From CAIZQW01 sp964459675 (lineage in GTDB: Bacteria > Verrucomicrobiota > Kiritimatiellia > RFP12 > UBA1067): a DNA stretch of 19,028 bases. The notes beneath the pieces were generated by a model. It saw only the letters and a list, made by a program, of their open reading frames with translations, was not told where the DNA came from and made no database searches. The stretch's first letter is position 1. Each line of letters opens with the position of its first letter. The position numbers and the translations under genes are program-made. Shown in pieces: positions 7,386 to 14,904 of the stretch. The stretch is from contig CAYWNP010000043.1 of assembly GCA_964459675.1 (NCBI GenBank), positions 1-19,028 of the forward strand. Direction: 5' to 3'.

Positions 7386-9499
7386 GAAANNNNNNNNNNN
7401 NNNNNNNNNNNNNNNNNNNNNNNNNNNNNNNNNNNNNNNNNNNNNNNNNNNNNNNNNNNNNNNNNNNNNNNNNNNNNNNNNNNNNNNNNGGGACGGCGGT
7501 TGCGGCGCCTGTGCCGGAGAATGTCAAGGAGACGGTGAAGAAGATACAGGCCACCAACGGTTTTGAGCCGCGTGACCTCTTTTTCGCGATGGAAATCGCC
7601 TTGCCGAAGATGATCGGGGATGCGGAGCAATGTCAGGAAATGGGACAGCTTCTCAACAAGGCCATTGCCGCTCCTGAAACAACTGCGCCTGCGAAGACCA
7701 TCCTGCATCAGTATCTGTTGAAGGTTGATGCAAAAGCTGAGGCGAAGCCCTTGGGCGAAGGATTCGCCAGTGGCAGATGCGTAAAGAAGTCTGAAGAAGA
7801 ATGCCTGAAGTTGCTGGCTTCTGCAGAGGCCTCTGAGCGTCTGGCCGGGCTGGTTGCGATTGTGGACGGGTATCCGAAAGCGGCTGGCAAAGCATGTGCT
7901 GAAGCGGTCAAGGATACCTCTTGGCCCGTGCGGGCGACGGCGATTCGTTGTCTCGGCGGCCTGGATGGCAAGGCGCTGGTGAATCTGTTGCCGAGTTTGG
8001 ACGGCGCGGAACGCAGGATTGCGTTGGACGTTGTCGCTGAACATTCTATTATCGATGCATGTCCAATTGTTCGCGAGTGGGCAAAAGCAGGTGATGAGCA
8101 AGCCGCAAGAGCATTGAGTGTGATCGGATCCGCATCTGATGTTGAAGTCCTTGCTCAGGTTCCGGGGGGCGACAAGATTATTGCGCAAATGACGCAAAAA
8201 GGGGTTGATGCGAAAATATCTGACGTGCTTAAAACAACTCCGCGTGCTGAAGTACGGGTTGCATTGTTGAATGCCAGTGCCTTGCGGGATAGTCCGGTGT
8301 TGCTCGAACAATTAACCGTTGGAGCCAATGATTCTGAACAAACTGTTCGCCAGACCGTGTTCCGTCTGCTGGGACGAAATGCGGATGCCGCGGGTTTCCC
8401 ATTGCTCGTTTCCAAATTGGGAGAAGCGGATACAGAGGCTGTTGAGAATGCGATACGACTGATGGTCCGCCGGCTGGGAGAAGATAAGAAATTTCTTGAG
8501 CCGTTGTTAAAGCGCATGAATGACGCTGAAGCTGTTCAGGATGCTGTTTTAAAGGTCTTGTCCGCGTTTACCGATGATTCGGCACTGGCAGCGGTTGTAC
8601 AAGCACTGCCCCGTGATGCGGCGGTCCGTGCGTTGTGCGATTGGCAGACTGGAAATGCAAAGGGCCCCTTGGAGAAGATTAAAAATGATGCAAAACCCCC
8701 TGCGCATCGCATCTTAGCCGAACGCGCGCTTTTACGCCTAGAGTCAACGCGCCTTCCTGCCAAGTCGCCTGTCGCCCAGCAAAAATCTCCAAGCCCTGAC
8801 AAACCAGAGGTTCGGGCCAATGCGGGTGCGCAAAAAAAGATTTTGATTCTGACTGGCATGGAACATCATAACAACTGGCAACAGATTACACCGATCCTTG
8901 TTGAAGCCTTTGCAAAGGACAAACGTTTGGAGGTGAGTGTGAGTGAGAATCCTGCTGTCATGTCAAAGGCAGAGGTGCTTGCGAAATATGACGGGTACGT
9001 GATGCTCTACAACAACAGCGACAAGAAGCCAGCGCCAGAGGGGTCGCTTGCCAATGTGAAGCAGGCTGTTGAGGGGGGCAAGGGGCTCGTGCTCGTCCAT
9101 TTCAGCAGCGGTGCATTTCACGACTGGACATCGAACACAGGCTCTCCAGTCTTTGCGGAGATCGCTGGATGCGTCTGGAATCCAAAAATGCGCGCGCATG
9201 ATCGGCATAGGACGTTCACGGTTAATATCGTGGACAAAGAGCATTTCATCACCAAGGGCATGAATGACTATGAACAAGTGGATGAACTCTATACCTGTCT
9301 CGATGGAACAGTTCCCATTCATGTGGTGGCCTCGGCGGTCTCCAATGTGGACCAGAAGGTCTATCCGCTCGCTTTTGTGCTGAATCCAGGAAAGGGACGG
9401 ACGTTCCATTGCGCACTTGGTCATTCGACAAAAGCCTTCAATGAACCGACACTTGAATTATTCAAACGCGGGGTCCAGTGGTCGGTAGGGCTGGAATGA
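7382..9499 (+). CDS. HEAT-repeat protein with C-terminal ThuA domain, interrupted by an assembly gap
   Basis: The likely start is ATG 7382 (MRK...), overlapping the Gfo/Idh stop. Then comes a 100-N gap, after which GTAVAAPVPENV resembles the end of a signal peptide and the start of a mature protein. Sequence to about nt 8740 is HEAT-like (APAKTILHQYLLK, SWPVRATAIRCLGGL, SEQTVRQTVFRLLGR). From about nt 8834 to 9490 there is a ThuA domain, a glutamine-amidotransferase-like fold lacking the usual cysteine. Typical ThuA features are the strand KKILILTG, VHFSSGAFHDW, and GRTFHCALGHSTKAF. In rhizobia ThuA works with the Gfo/Idh enzyme ThuB on trehalose, giving 3-keto-trehalose. By analogy this protein may act on the product or substrate of the upstream oxidoreductase. 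The frame is continuous across the nominal gap. Confidence 0.8.
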   Translation: MRXXXXXXXXXXXXXXXXXXXXXXXXXXXXXXXXXXGTAVAAPVPENVKETVKKIQATNGFEPRDLFFAMEIALPKMIGDAEQCQEMGQLLNKAIAAPETTAPAKTILHQYLLKVDAKAEAKPLGEGFASGRCVKKSEEECLKLLASAEASERLAGLVAIVDGYPKAAGKACAEAVKDTSWPVRATAIRCLGGLDGKALVNLLPSLDGAERRIALDVVAEHSIIDACPIVREWAKAGDEQAARALSVIGSASDVEVLAQVPGGDKIIAQMTQKGVDAKISDVLKTTPRAEVRVALLNASALRDSPVLLEQLTVGANDSEQTVRQTVFRLLGRNADAAGFPLLVSKLGEADTEAVENAIRLMVRRLGEDKKFLEPLLKRMNDAEAVQDAVLKVLSAFTDDSALAAVVQALPRDAAVRALCDWQTGNAKGPLEKIKNDAKPPAHRILAERALLRLESTRLPAKSPVAQQKSPSPDKPEVRANAGAQKKILILTGMEHHNNWQQITPILVEAFAKDKRLEVSVSENPAVMSKAEVLAKYDGYVMLYNNSDKKPAPEGSLANVKQAVEGGKGLVLVHFSSGAFHDWTSNTGSPVFAEIAGCVWNPKMRAHDRHRTFTVNIVDKEHFITKGMNDYEQVDELYTCLDGTVPIHVVASAVSNVDQKVYPLAFVLNPGKGRTFHCALGHSTKAFNEPTLELFKRGVQWSVGLE
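7390..7489. other. Assembly gap (100 N)
   Basis: Exactly 100 unknown bases, a scaffold placeholder. It removes most of the signal-peptide region of the HEAT-ThuA gene, beginning three codons after the probable start. Confidence 0.98.
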
Positions 9500-9515
9500 A
9501 CGAAGGATAACACAA

Positions 9516-9652
9516 GGAATGTTGGAATGATGGGAGCGAAAATGATCAGCAATCTGGAGGGACGCGCTCTGTCGCGTCCGGCCACGACAAAGCGTGGCCC
9601 TCCAAAGGTGTGTATTTCCCAATATTCCACTATTCCCATATTCCATTATTCC
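9516..9652. repeat. Composite inverted-repeat element with predicted three-way junction
   Basis: The core (9555-9604) has an outer stem TGGAG/CTCCA and two inner hairpins. These are GACGCG-CTCTGTC-GCGTC type at 9561-9578, and GGCCACG-ACAAAG-CGTGGCC at 9580-9599. Outside it, GGAATgttGGAATgatGGG (9516-9534) is the near reverse complement of CCCATATTCCATTATTCC (9635-9652), and further TATTCC units fill 9615-9652. The element occupies the 176-bp space between the ThuA gene and the first TIM-barrel gene. It could be a REP/MITE-like repeat or act in the transcript as an attenuator or stabiliser. Confidence 0.75.
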
Positions 9653-9675
9653 AATAAAACAACAGGAGATGACGA

Positions 9676-10545
9676 ATGAAGATTAGTTTTCACACAGATG
9701 CGTTTAACACGAGTTTCAGAAGTTTCGAATCTTGCCTTCAATGGGCTCAGAAGAATGATGTCCACAATATTGAATGCGGCCTGATTGACGGTGTGAGCTG
9801 GATTCATGGCTTGGGCTACCAGCCCCATGTAGCGCTTTATGAAGATCCGCTTATGCTCAAAAACAAGATGGCCACGTACGGCGTCAAATTCTCGCAGGTG
9901 GATGCCGCCTTCCCGCTTTCGGGTAAGGACGGCCCGACCTACGGTGTTCCGTATGTGCTGAAAACATTGCCCTGGGCTAAACTGGCCGGCTGTCCGAATA
10001 TTGCAACAACGGATGGATTGCACAAGCCGGAGGGACTGACCGATGACGAGGCCATGGACATCATGAAGCGCTCGTATGAGCAGATTCTGACCGTGGCGGA
10101 AGCGTATGAGATATTTATCAACATTGAGGTGCATGGCTATTTTACGACCAAGCCTGACATGCTCGAAAAGATGCTGGCCTTCTGCGACTCCAAATGGCTA
10201 GGGCTTAACCTTGATACAGGCAACAGTTTTATAGCTGGCCAGAGTCCGGTTGAGTTCGCGAAGCGCTTCATCAAGAAGATCCGCCATGTGCATATCAAAG
10301 ACGTTTCCGAGTCCCTCGCCGCGCTTGCGCGGGGTAACGCGACCGGGATTGCTCTTAGCCACTGTGCGATAGGTGATGGGGTGAATGCTGATAATATCAA
10401 AACCGTGATTGGAATCTTGAGGGATCATGGGTATACAGGCACGCTCAGTATGGAATGTGAAGGTGCAGGCGGACCGATGATTGAAAAGTCCTTAGCCTGG
10501 ATGCGGAGCACATTGAAGGAATTGGGTGTCCCGGAGGAAAAATAG
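9676..10545 (+). CDS. Sugar phosphate isomerase/epimerase family (xylose isomerase-like TIM barrel)
   Basis: A 289-residue TIM-barrel protein of the AP-endonuclease-2/xylose-isomerase-like superfamily. Candidate divalent metal ligands appear in the expected order: E151 (INIEVHG), D180 (LNLDTGN), H206 (IRHVHIKD) and E260 or E262 (SMECEG). A GDGVNAD loop after the histidine also fits. AGGAG lies 8 nt before ATG 9676. It is the first of a tight pair with the next gene (4-nt spacing) and follows the ThuA gene after the inverted-repeat element. No signal peptide is seen, so it should act in the cytoplasm. Family members isomerise, epimerise or dehydrate sugars and inositols; some act on 3-keto sugars. 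The exact substrate is unknown. Confidence 0.82.
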   Translation: MKISFHTDAFNTSFRSFESCLQWAQKNDVHNIECGLIDGVSWIHGLGYQPHVALYEDPLMLKNKMATYGVKFSQVDAAFPLSGKDGPTYGVPYVLKTLPWAKLAGCPNIATTDGLHKPEGLTDDEAMDIMKRSYEQILTVAEAYEIFINIEVHGYFTTKPDMLEKMLAFCDSKWLGLNLDTGNSFIAGQSPVEFAKRFIKKIRHVHIKDVSESLAALARGNATGIALSHCAIGDGVNADNIKTVIGILRDHGYTGTLSMECEGAGGPMIEKSLAWMRSTLKELGVPEEK

Positions 10546-10549
10546 ACTC

Positions 10550-11395
10550 ATGAAAGTCGGCATCAACTGTTTACTGTTTGCGACGCATGTTACGAAAGAA
10601 CATGTGTCGATGCTTGAGGGCATCAAAGCCGCGGGTGCAGATGGCGTCGAAATTCCGACGATGGAGGGGCGCGTCGCAGACTATGCTGCTTTGGCGAAGA
10701 TCCTTGACGATGTGGGACTTGAACGGACCTCCTCGATGGCGTTTGTCACGCCGGAACAGAATCCGGTGAGTGATGACCCCCGACAACGGCAAGGGGCTAT
10801 TGACCATCTGAACTGGCTTATTGACTGTGCGCAGGCCCTGGGTTCGACCGTGATCTGCGGTCCGATGTTTCAGACGATCGGGCAATTTACAGGAAACGGA
10901 CCCACAGAGCGTGAACTCGCACGCGCGGCAGAGGTCCTCCTTCACGTGGCTGACCGGGCGCAGTCAGCGGGCATCACCCTCGCGCTCGAACCGCTCAACC
11001 GGTTCGAGTGTTATCTGCTGAACACCCTGAAAGATGCAGCAACATTTACTCGGCGGGTGAATCATCCGTCCGTGGGTGTGTTGTTTGATACGTTCCATGC
11101 GAATATTGAAGAGAAAGATATGGTTGCTGCCATTCGAGAGCAGGGCAGGGGGATCATCCGTCACGTGCATTGCAGTGCGAATGATCGAGGAATTCCCGGG
11201 GAGGATCATATTCCTTGGCAGGGGGTCTTCGGTGCTTTGCAGGCAATTGATTATAACGGCTGGTGTGTACTAGAAGCCTTTGGACGCTCTCTGCCAGGAC
11301 TTGCAGCAGCCACCAAGATCTGGCGCGATATGTTTGCTGAGCCGCTTGACGTGGCCCGCAAAGGCATCCCGCGGATGCGCGCAATGATGCATTAA
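10550..11395 (+). CDS. D-tagatose/D-allulose 3-epimerase-like sugar epimerase
   Basis: A 281-residue TIM-barrel protein close to the ketose 3-epimerase group. The signatures LALEPLNRFECYLLNT (E147), VGVLFDTFHANIEE (D180), RHVHCSANDRGIPG (H205/H207) and VLEAFG (E242) correspond to the metal-binding Glu-Asp-His-Glu set of D-tagatose 3-epimerase. This group interconverts free ketoses at C3 through a cis-enediolate on a Mn/Mg ion. I chose ATG 10550, 4 nt after the previous stop, rather than GTG 10526; the GGAGG (10533-10537) is a little far (12 nt). It is cotranscribed with the preceding gene and ends 7 bp from the convergent MetF gene. A L-ribulose or inositol-related epimerase is also possible. 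Confidence 0.85.
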   Translation: MKVGINCLLFATHVTKEHVSMLEGIKAAGADGVEIPTMEGRVADYAALAKILDDVGLERTSSMAFVTPEQNPVSDDPRQRQGAIDHLNWLIDCAQALGSTVICGPMFQTIGQFTGNGPTERELARAAEVLLHVADRAQSAGITLALEPLNRFECYLLNTLKDAATFTRRVNHPSVGVLFDTFHANIEEKDMVAAIREQGRGIIRHVHCSANDRGIPGEDHIPWQGVFGALQAIDYNGWCVLEAFGRSLPGLAAATKIWRDMFAEPLDVARKGIPRMRAMMH

Positions 11396-11402
11396 AAACA
11401 GA

Positions 11403-12959
11403 TCACACGTTGTTACGGGTATGATCGCGGTTCAGATAGAAGTTCTGCCAGGCTGAAGTGCGCAGGAGTTTCGCATCAACAAAGACGGTTGGCAACTCGT
11501 AAGGGAGACGCTCCTGGCCATGTGGCTTCAGGCGCTTGTAGGCCTTGAGCCAGATACAGGGGCGATCCAATACTTCACAGGTTCCACCGTGCGAACCGCC
11601 ACAGGGGCCGTTACGTTGTCCCTTGGAGCACTTGTCCTGCGGACAGAGATAGGCAATCTCCGCGAGCGAGCAGTCGCCGCAATCCTGACACCCGTAGAGC
11701 ATAAACTTCGAGGTGTGCTCAAGGGCATGGAAGCATTTTTCTACAAACGTCTTGCCCACGATCAGCTTATAAAACCCCTTCATGAGATGATAGAGGGGTG
11801 ATGCCTTGTTGAAGAGCATCAAATGGACCAGCTGGCTGAGCTTGTAGACGGGCGCTTCACAGAAGACGATCCGGGAACAGCGATTAAGGGTTTTCTTGGA
11901 TTGCACATACGCGTCAACGTACTCGGCTGTCGGCAGGTTGTTGGCATCGGTCTTGTAGAGATAAAATTCATCTTTCGCCGGATAAGAGATCTCACTGTAG
12001 AAAATCTTCCAGTCATCCGCGCTGAAACTCTTCACCTTCTCTTCAATCTTTTGGAGGTCTTCCAGTTTATGTGTGCCTCCGAGGTAGGCTCCCCGGAAAC
12101 CGAGCCCCTTGGCGATGGCCCACTGCTTGGCAGCGAATTCCAGAAAGAAGGATTTGCCCTTGTCTGGAGACTCCGCAGCCTTGTTAATGGTTTGCAACAA
12201 GGTGGGAGAGACGACGCAACCTGCGATCCGTTCATCATGAAAGACCTTTGCGACACCTTTGGTCAGCATATAGATGTTGGCCATCATCGGCGCCGTAATC
12301 TGCTTCTCTTTGCAATACATCAAGAGCTCTGCCCACTTTCGGGAGTCATAGCCGAGTTGCAGGATGAAGAAGTGGGCGCCCGCGCGGAGCTTCTTCTCCA
12401 TCTTGAAATACTGGGGTAAATATTCCGCCTCATGCTTCTTGAAGGGACTGACTGCGGCTGAGAGCAGAAACTCGGTCTTGGAGAGGCGGGTCGGGGGCGT
12501 ATCCTTCTTGTGCGAAGGGACCAGCAACCCTTCGTTCATCTCTGAGTAGGTATGAATAAGGCCGACAGCGTCAATATCGAATGAGGAACGGGGGAGGCCA
12601 TGCTGTCCACTGGTTGGATAGTCGCCCGTGAGGGCCAGGATGTTGGTGAACCCATCACTGGCCAGTTGCCAGGCGCGTGTCTCGAGCGCATTGCGATTGC
12701 GGTCCTTACACGAGATATGGATATTGACGTTGTGGCCCTTTGACATGAGCAGTTTGCCAAGACTCTCCGGGGCCATCATCGGATGCCCGCCCGGATTGTC
12801 CGTAATGCTGATAAAATCAAAGATGTTGGATTCCATCAGTTCGTGGGCAAAACGATTGGTCTTCTCTCCTTCCACTTGCAGGGTCCCGCGCGTGGTGACC
12901 AATTCAATACCGTGCATGAATTCATTGCTTGCGACAATCTCGTTGAGTGTCTTTCCCAT
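11403..12959 (-). CDS. metF: Methylenetetrahydrofolate reductase MetF fused to a MetV-like cysteine-rich domain
   Basis: A 518-residue protein. Residues 1 to about 310 form the flavin-dependent methylenetetrahydrofolate reductase barrel: catalytic-type Glu in HGIELVTTRG (E19), ITDNPGGH (52-59), ISCKDRNR (82-89) and LTGDYP (110-115). It reduces 5,10-methylene-THF to 5-methyl-THF. The C-terminal part from residue 424 contains eight cysteines (424, 427, 430, 439, 444, 453, 461, 468), including GQRNGPCGGSHGGTCEV. That is the hallmark of the PF12225/MetV domain, which in acetogens is a separate partner subunit binding zinc and FeS and delivering electrons from donors other than NADH. The start ATG 12959 follows AGGAGT at 6-nt spacing, 15 nt after the channel gene. 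The fusion suggests a ferredoxin- or complex-linked enzyme rather than the simple NADH-using type. Confidence 0.9.
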   Translation of the reverse strand: MGKTLNEIVASNEFMHGIELVTTRGTLQVEGEKTNRFAHELMESNIFDFISITDNPGGHPMMAPESLGKLLMSKGHNVNIHISCKDRNRNALETRAWQLASDGFTNILALTGDYPTSGQHGLPRSSFDIDAVGLIHTYSEMNEGLLVPSHKKDTPPTRLSKTEFLLSAAVSPFKKHEAEYLPQYFKMEKKLRAGAHFFILQLGYDSRKWAELLMYCKEKQITAPMMANIYMLTKGVAKVFHDERIAGCVVSPTLLQTINKAAESPDKGKSFFLEFAAKQWAIAKGLGFRGAYLGGTHKLEDLQKIEEKVKSFSADDWKIFYSEISYPAKDEFYLYKTDANNLPTAEYVDAYVQSKKTLNRCSRIVFCEAPVYKLSQLVHLMLFNKASPLYHLMKGFYKLIVGKTFVEKCFHALEHTSKFMLYGCQDCGDCSLAEIAYLCPQDKCSKGQRNGPCGGSHGGTCEVLDRPCIWLKAYKRLKPHGQERLPYELPTVFVDAKLLRTSAWQNFYLNRDHTRNNV

Positions 12960-12974
12960 GATAGACTCCTAGAC

Positions 12975-13796
12975 TTAATGCTTTTTTGAGGTACGGTAAA
13001 TACCGAAATAGATCATTCCAACAAAAAGTCCGCCCCCAACGATGTTCCCCAAGGTGACGGGGATGGCATTGTTGAGCAGGAAGCTCTGTAGGCTGAGGAC
13101 AGGCGTTTCAACTGCGACAGATCCTTTCAGCATAAGGCCCAGCGGGATGAAATACATATTGGCAACACAGTGTTCGAGGCCGAGTGCGACAAAGGTCATC
13201 ACTGGGAAGAAGCAGGCTAAAATACGTCCCGCGACATCGCCCGTCGCGATCACCATCCAGACACCGAGGCAGACAAGCCAGTTAGCACCGACAGCCCTTA
13301 CAAAGGCGACAGTAAAGGAGAGATCGCATTTCCGTTCGGCCACCGCGACAATCTTTTTACCAAGCTCTTGATTGGAAAAGGTCCAGACATCACCGTAATA
13401 GATGATGCCGACGACGATCAATGCGCCGATAAAGTTTGCAAGGTAGACGATGAATAAGTTGATAAGGTAGTCGCGTGTTGTGATGCGATGGTCAAGGCGT
13501 GCGACAATCCCTGTCATCACATTGCCGGTAAAGAGGTCAGCACCGGCGATCATGACGTATACGAGGCCTGAGGCAAAGACAGCGCCTGCGAAGAACTGCC
13601 CGGCTCCCGTGACAGGGCCAGACCCGCAGGTGACCAATTGGGAAATAGCCCCTGCGAAGGCGATGTAAGCCCCGCCGAGGAGTCCGCTCAATAAAACAGC
13701 ATCGAATGGTTTCGCTGTCTTTTTTTGTCCAAGAAGTGAGGTCCGATCGACAATTTGATCAGGACTCAGGGAAACGGGGTCAGGAAGTTGCGACAC
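12975..13796 (-). CDS. Formate/nitrite transporter family channel (FocA-like)
   Basis: A 273-residue, six-helix inner-membrane channel of the FNT family; these pentamers move formate, nitrite or hydrosulfide. The family landmarks are AGADLFTGN (T90), GANWLVCLGVW, and GLEHCVANMYFIP, whose H209 has the same number and context as the gating histidine of E. coli FocA. GNIVGGGLFVG lies near the end. I chose the GTG at 13796, which sits 6 nt after AAAGGAG, over a TTG at 13829 that lies within a repeat. It sits between a methyl-THF methyltransferase and a methylene-THF reductase, so formate is the likeliest cargo, imported as a C1 source or released as a product. Nitrite transport cannot be excluded from sequence alone. 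Confidence 0.9.
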   Translation of the reverse strand: MSQLPDPVSLSPDQIVDRTSLLGQKKTAKPFDAVLLSGLLGGAYIAFAGAISQLVTCGSGPVTGAGQFFAGAVFASGLVYVMIAGADLFTGNVMTGIVARLDHRITTRDYLINLFIVYLANFIGALIVVGIIYYGDVWTFSNQELGKKIVAVAERKCDLSFTVAFVRAVGANWLVCLGVWMVIATGDVAGRILACFFPVMTFVALGLEHCVANMYFIPLGLMLKGSVAVETPVLSLQSFLLNNAIPVTLGNIVGGGLFVGMIYFGIYRTSKKH

Positions 13797-13814
13797 AGGG
13801 GCTCCTTTAGTTAA

Positions 13815-13910
13815 CCGCAAAGAACGCAAAGAACTCAGAGATCAAATTCCAAACAGCTTGTGAGCTAGACTAAACTCTTTTCTTTGTGTTCTCTGCGTTC
13901 TCTGTGGTAA
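13815..13910. repeat. Inverted pair of 9-nt periodic arrays inside the C1 operon
   Basis: The left arm has CGCAAAGAA (13816-13824), CGCAAAGAA (13825-13833) and CTCAGAGAT (13834-13842). The reverse complement of the right arm (about 13876-13910) reads CACAGAGAA, CGCAGAGAA and CACAAAGAA. The arms can pair imperfectly around a roughly 33-nt loop. The element lies in the 139-bp space between the methyltransferase and channel genes and belongs to the same family as the element at 806-944. In the mRNA it might act as an attenuator or a processing hairpin. Confidence 0.75.
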
Positions 13911-13935
13911 AAAATCAAACCTCTCAAGCATGGAC

Positions 13936-14802
13936 TCAGCTATTATAAAACTCCTGGACGCGCATGATGACATCGAAGCCATCCAGCTTCATGATGTCAT
14001 TAAGGGCGATCATGGCGGGATGGTCCTCTGGGAGGAACTCATATTTCTTCTTGGTGCTGCCCACACAGTAGTCGAGTCCATTGGGAACCGTCAGTGTCAG
14101 GAAGGCGTTTTCCAAGGGGGTCTTCACGAGGGCACCTGACTGGGTCTTGCTGGGAATCTGGACGGTGAAATTGGAGAGGCCGACCGACATGTGGCAACCC
14201 TTGAAGGTTTTATGCTTTCCGATGAGAGCAATGCCCTCGACGGTCATGCGGGTCAATCCCTGGAAGTCGCTGCCGACAGGCGCGATGGTCGGATCAAAGA
14301 TGATATCATCATTCGTGATCCCGTGCTTCTGTGCATGTTCATAGATCTGACGAGCTGCATCCAAGACATCCCGTGGTACGCAGTTCTGGACGGTCTCTGA
14401 ACCTTCAATGCGTTCACTGGCCATCAGGAGGGTCCGGAAGGGTTGAATCTTCAGCAAATCAAACATTTCAAGACGTCCCAAGCTGATGGAGTTGAGCAGG
14501 GGCTTCATGCCCTTCGCCTTGGCAGGGTCGTAGACCTTCAAGGCGCGCTCGGCAATCTCGGGTGAAGGGGTGTCAATCGAGAGCGGCAGATCGACTTGCT
14601 TCTGGATGCTTGTGATCAGCTCGTCCATGAGTGACGGGTCGTTCATGCCAATGTTGACATCAATATAGGTCGCGCCTTCGGCTTGCTCGCGTGCCAAGGC
14701 AATAATAGCGGGAATGTCACCCTTTGCAAAAAGTTCATGTGTTGAAGGGACCGAGTCATTGATCTTCTCTGCGATAATGTTCAACTTGCCATTGATAGCC
14801 AT
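13936..14802 (-). CDS. Methyltetrahydrofolate:corrinoid methyltransferase-like protein
   Basis: A 288-residue pterin-binding TIM barrel related to dihydropteroate synthase and to AcsE/MeTr, which moves the methyl group of 5-methyl-THF to a corrinoid protein. Residues matching the AcsE pterin pocket are present: D77 (SIDT), N104 (LLNSIS), D170 (FDPTIAPVG) and N211 (VGLSNFT). The 288 residues match free-standing MeTr (about 260-290) and not the far larger MetH. I chose ATG 14802, with AAAGGAG 6 nt upstream and 18 nt after the predicted transcript start; an in-frame ATG at 14856 would overlap the promoter. First gene of the operon with the formate channel and MetF-MetV. No corrinoid protein or CO dehydrogenase gene lies in the window, so the methyl acceptor is unknown. 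Confidence 0.85.
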   Translation of the reverse strand: MAINGKLNIIAEKINDSVPSTHELFAKGDIPAIIALAREQAEGATYIDVNIGMNDPSLMDELITSIQKQVDLPLSIDTPSPEIAERALKVYDPAKAKGMKPLLNSISLGRLEMFDLLKIQPFRTLLMASERIEGSETVQNCVPRDVLDAARQIYEHAQKHGITNDDIIFDPTIAPVGSDFQGLTRMTVEGIALIGKHKTFKGCHMSVGLSNFTVQIPSKTQSGALVKTPLENAFLTLTVPNGLDYCVGSTKKKYEFLPEDHPAMIALNDIMKLDGFDVIMRVQEFYNS

Positions 14803-14826
14803 AAAGTGCTCCTTTAATTGTCTATT

Positions 14827-14856
14827 ACTATACTTGCTTTTTGTTTTCAAAGTCAA
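14827..14856 (-). promoter_or_regulatory. Sigma70-like promoter of the C1 operon
   Basis: On the minus strand TTGACT (14856-14851) and TATAGT (14832-14827) are separated by 18 bp. Both hexamers are close to consensus. The predicted transcript start near 14820 gives an 18-nt leader with the AAAGGAG ribosome site. Confidence 0.65.
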
Positions 14857-14904
14857 ATGTAATTTCCGCTTTTATCGCTTTAGGATTGCAGATTATAGGG
14901 GAAT

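Noticed and set aside
11396..11402. Bidirectional terminator between the epimerase and MetF genes
   Set aside because: Only 7 bp separate the two stops, and no hairpin with a T-run is visible.
13797..13829. TTG 13829 as the start of the formate channel gene
   Set aside because: It lies within the 9-nt repeat array and has no ribosome site; the GTG at 13796 follows AAAGGAG at ideal spacing.
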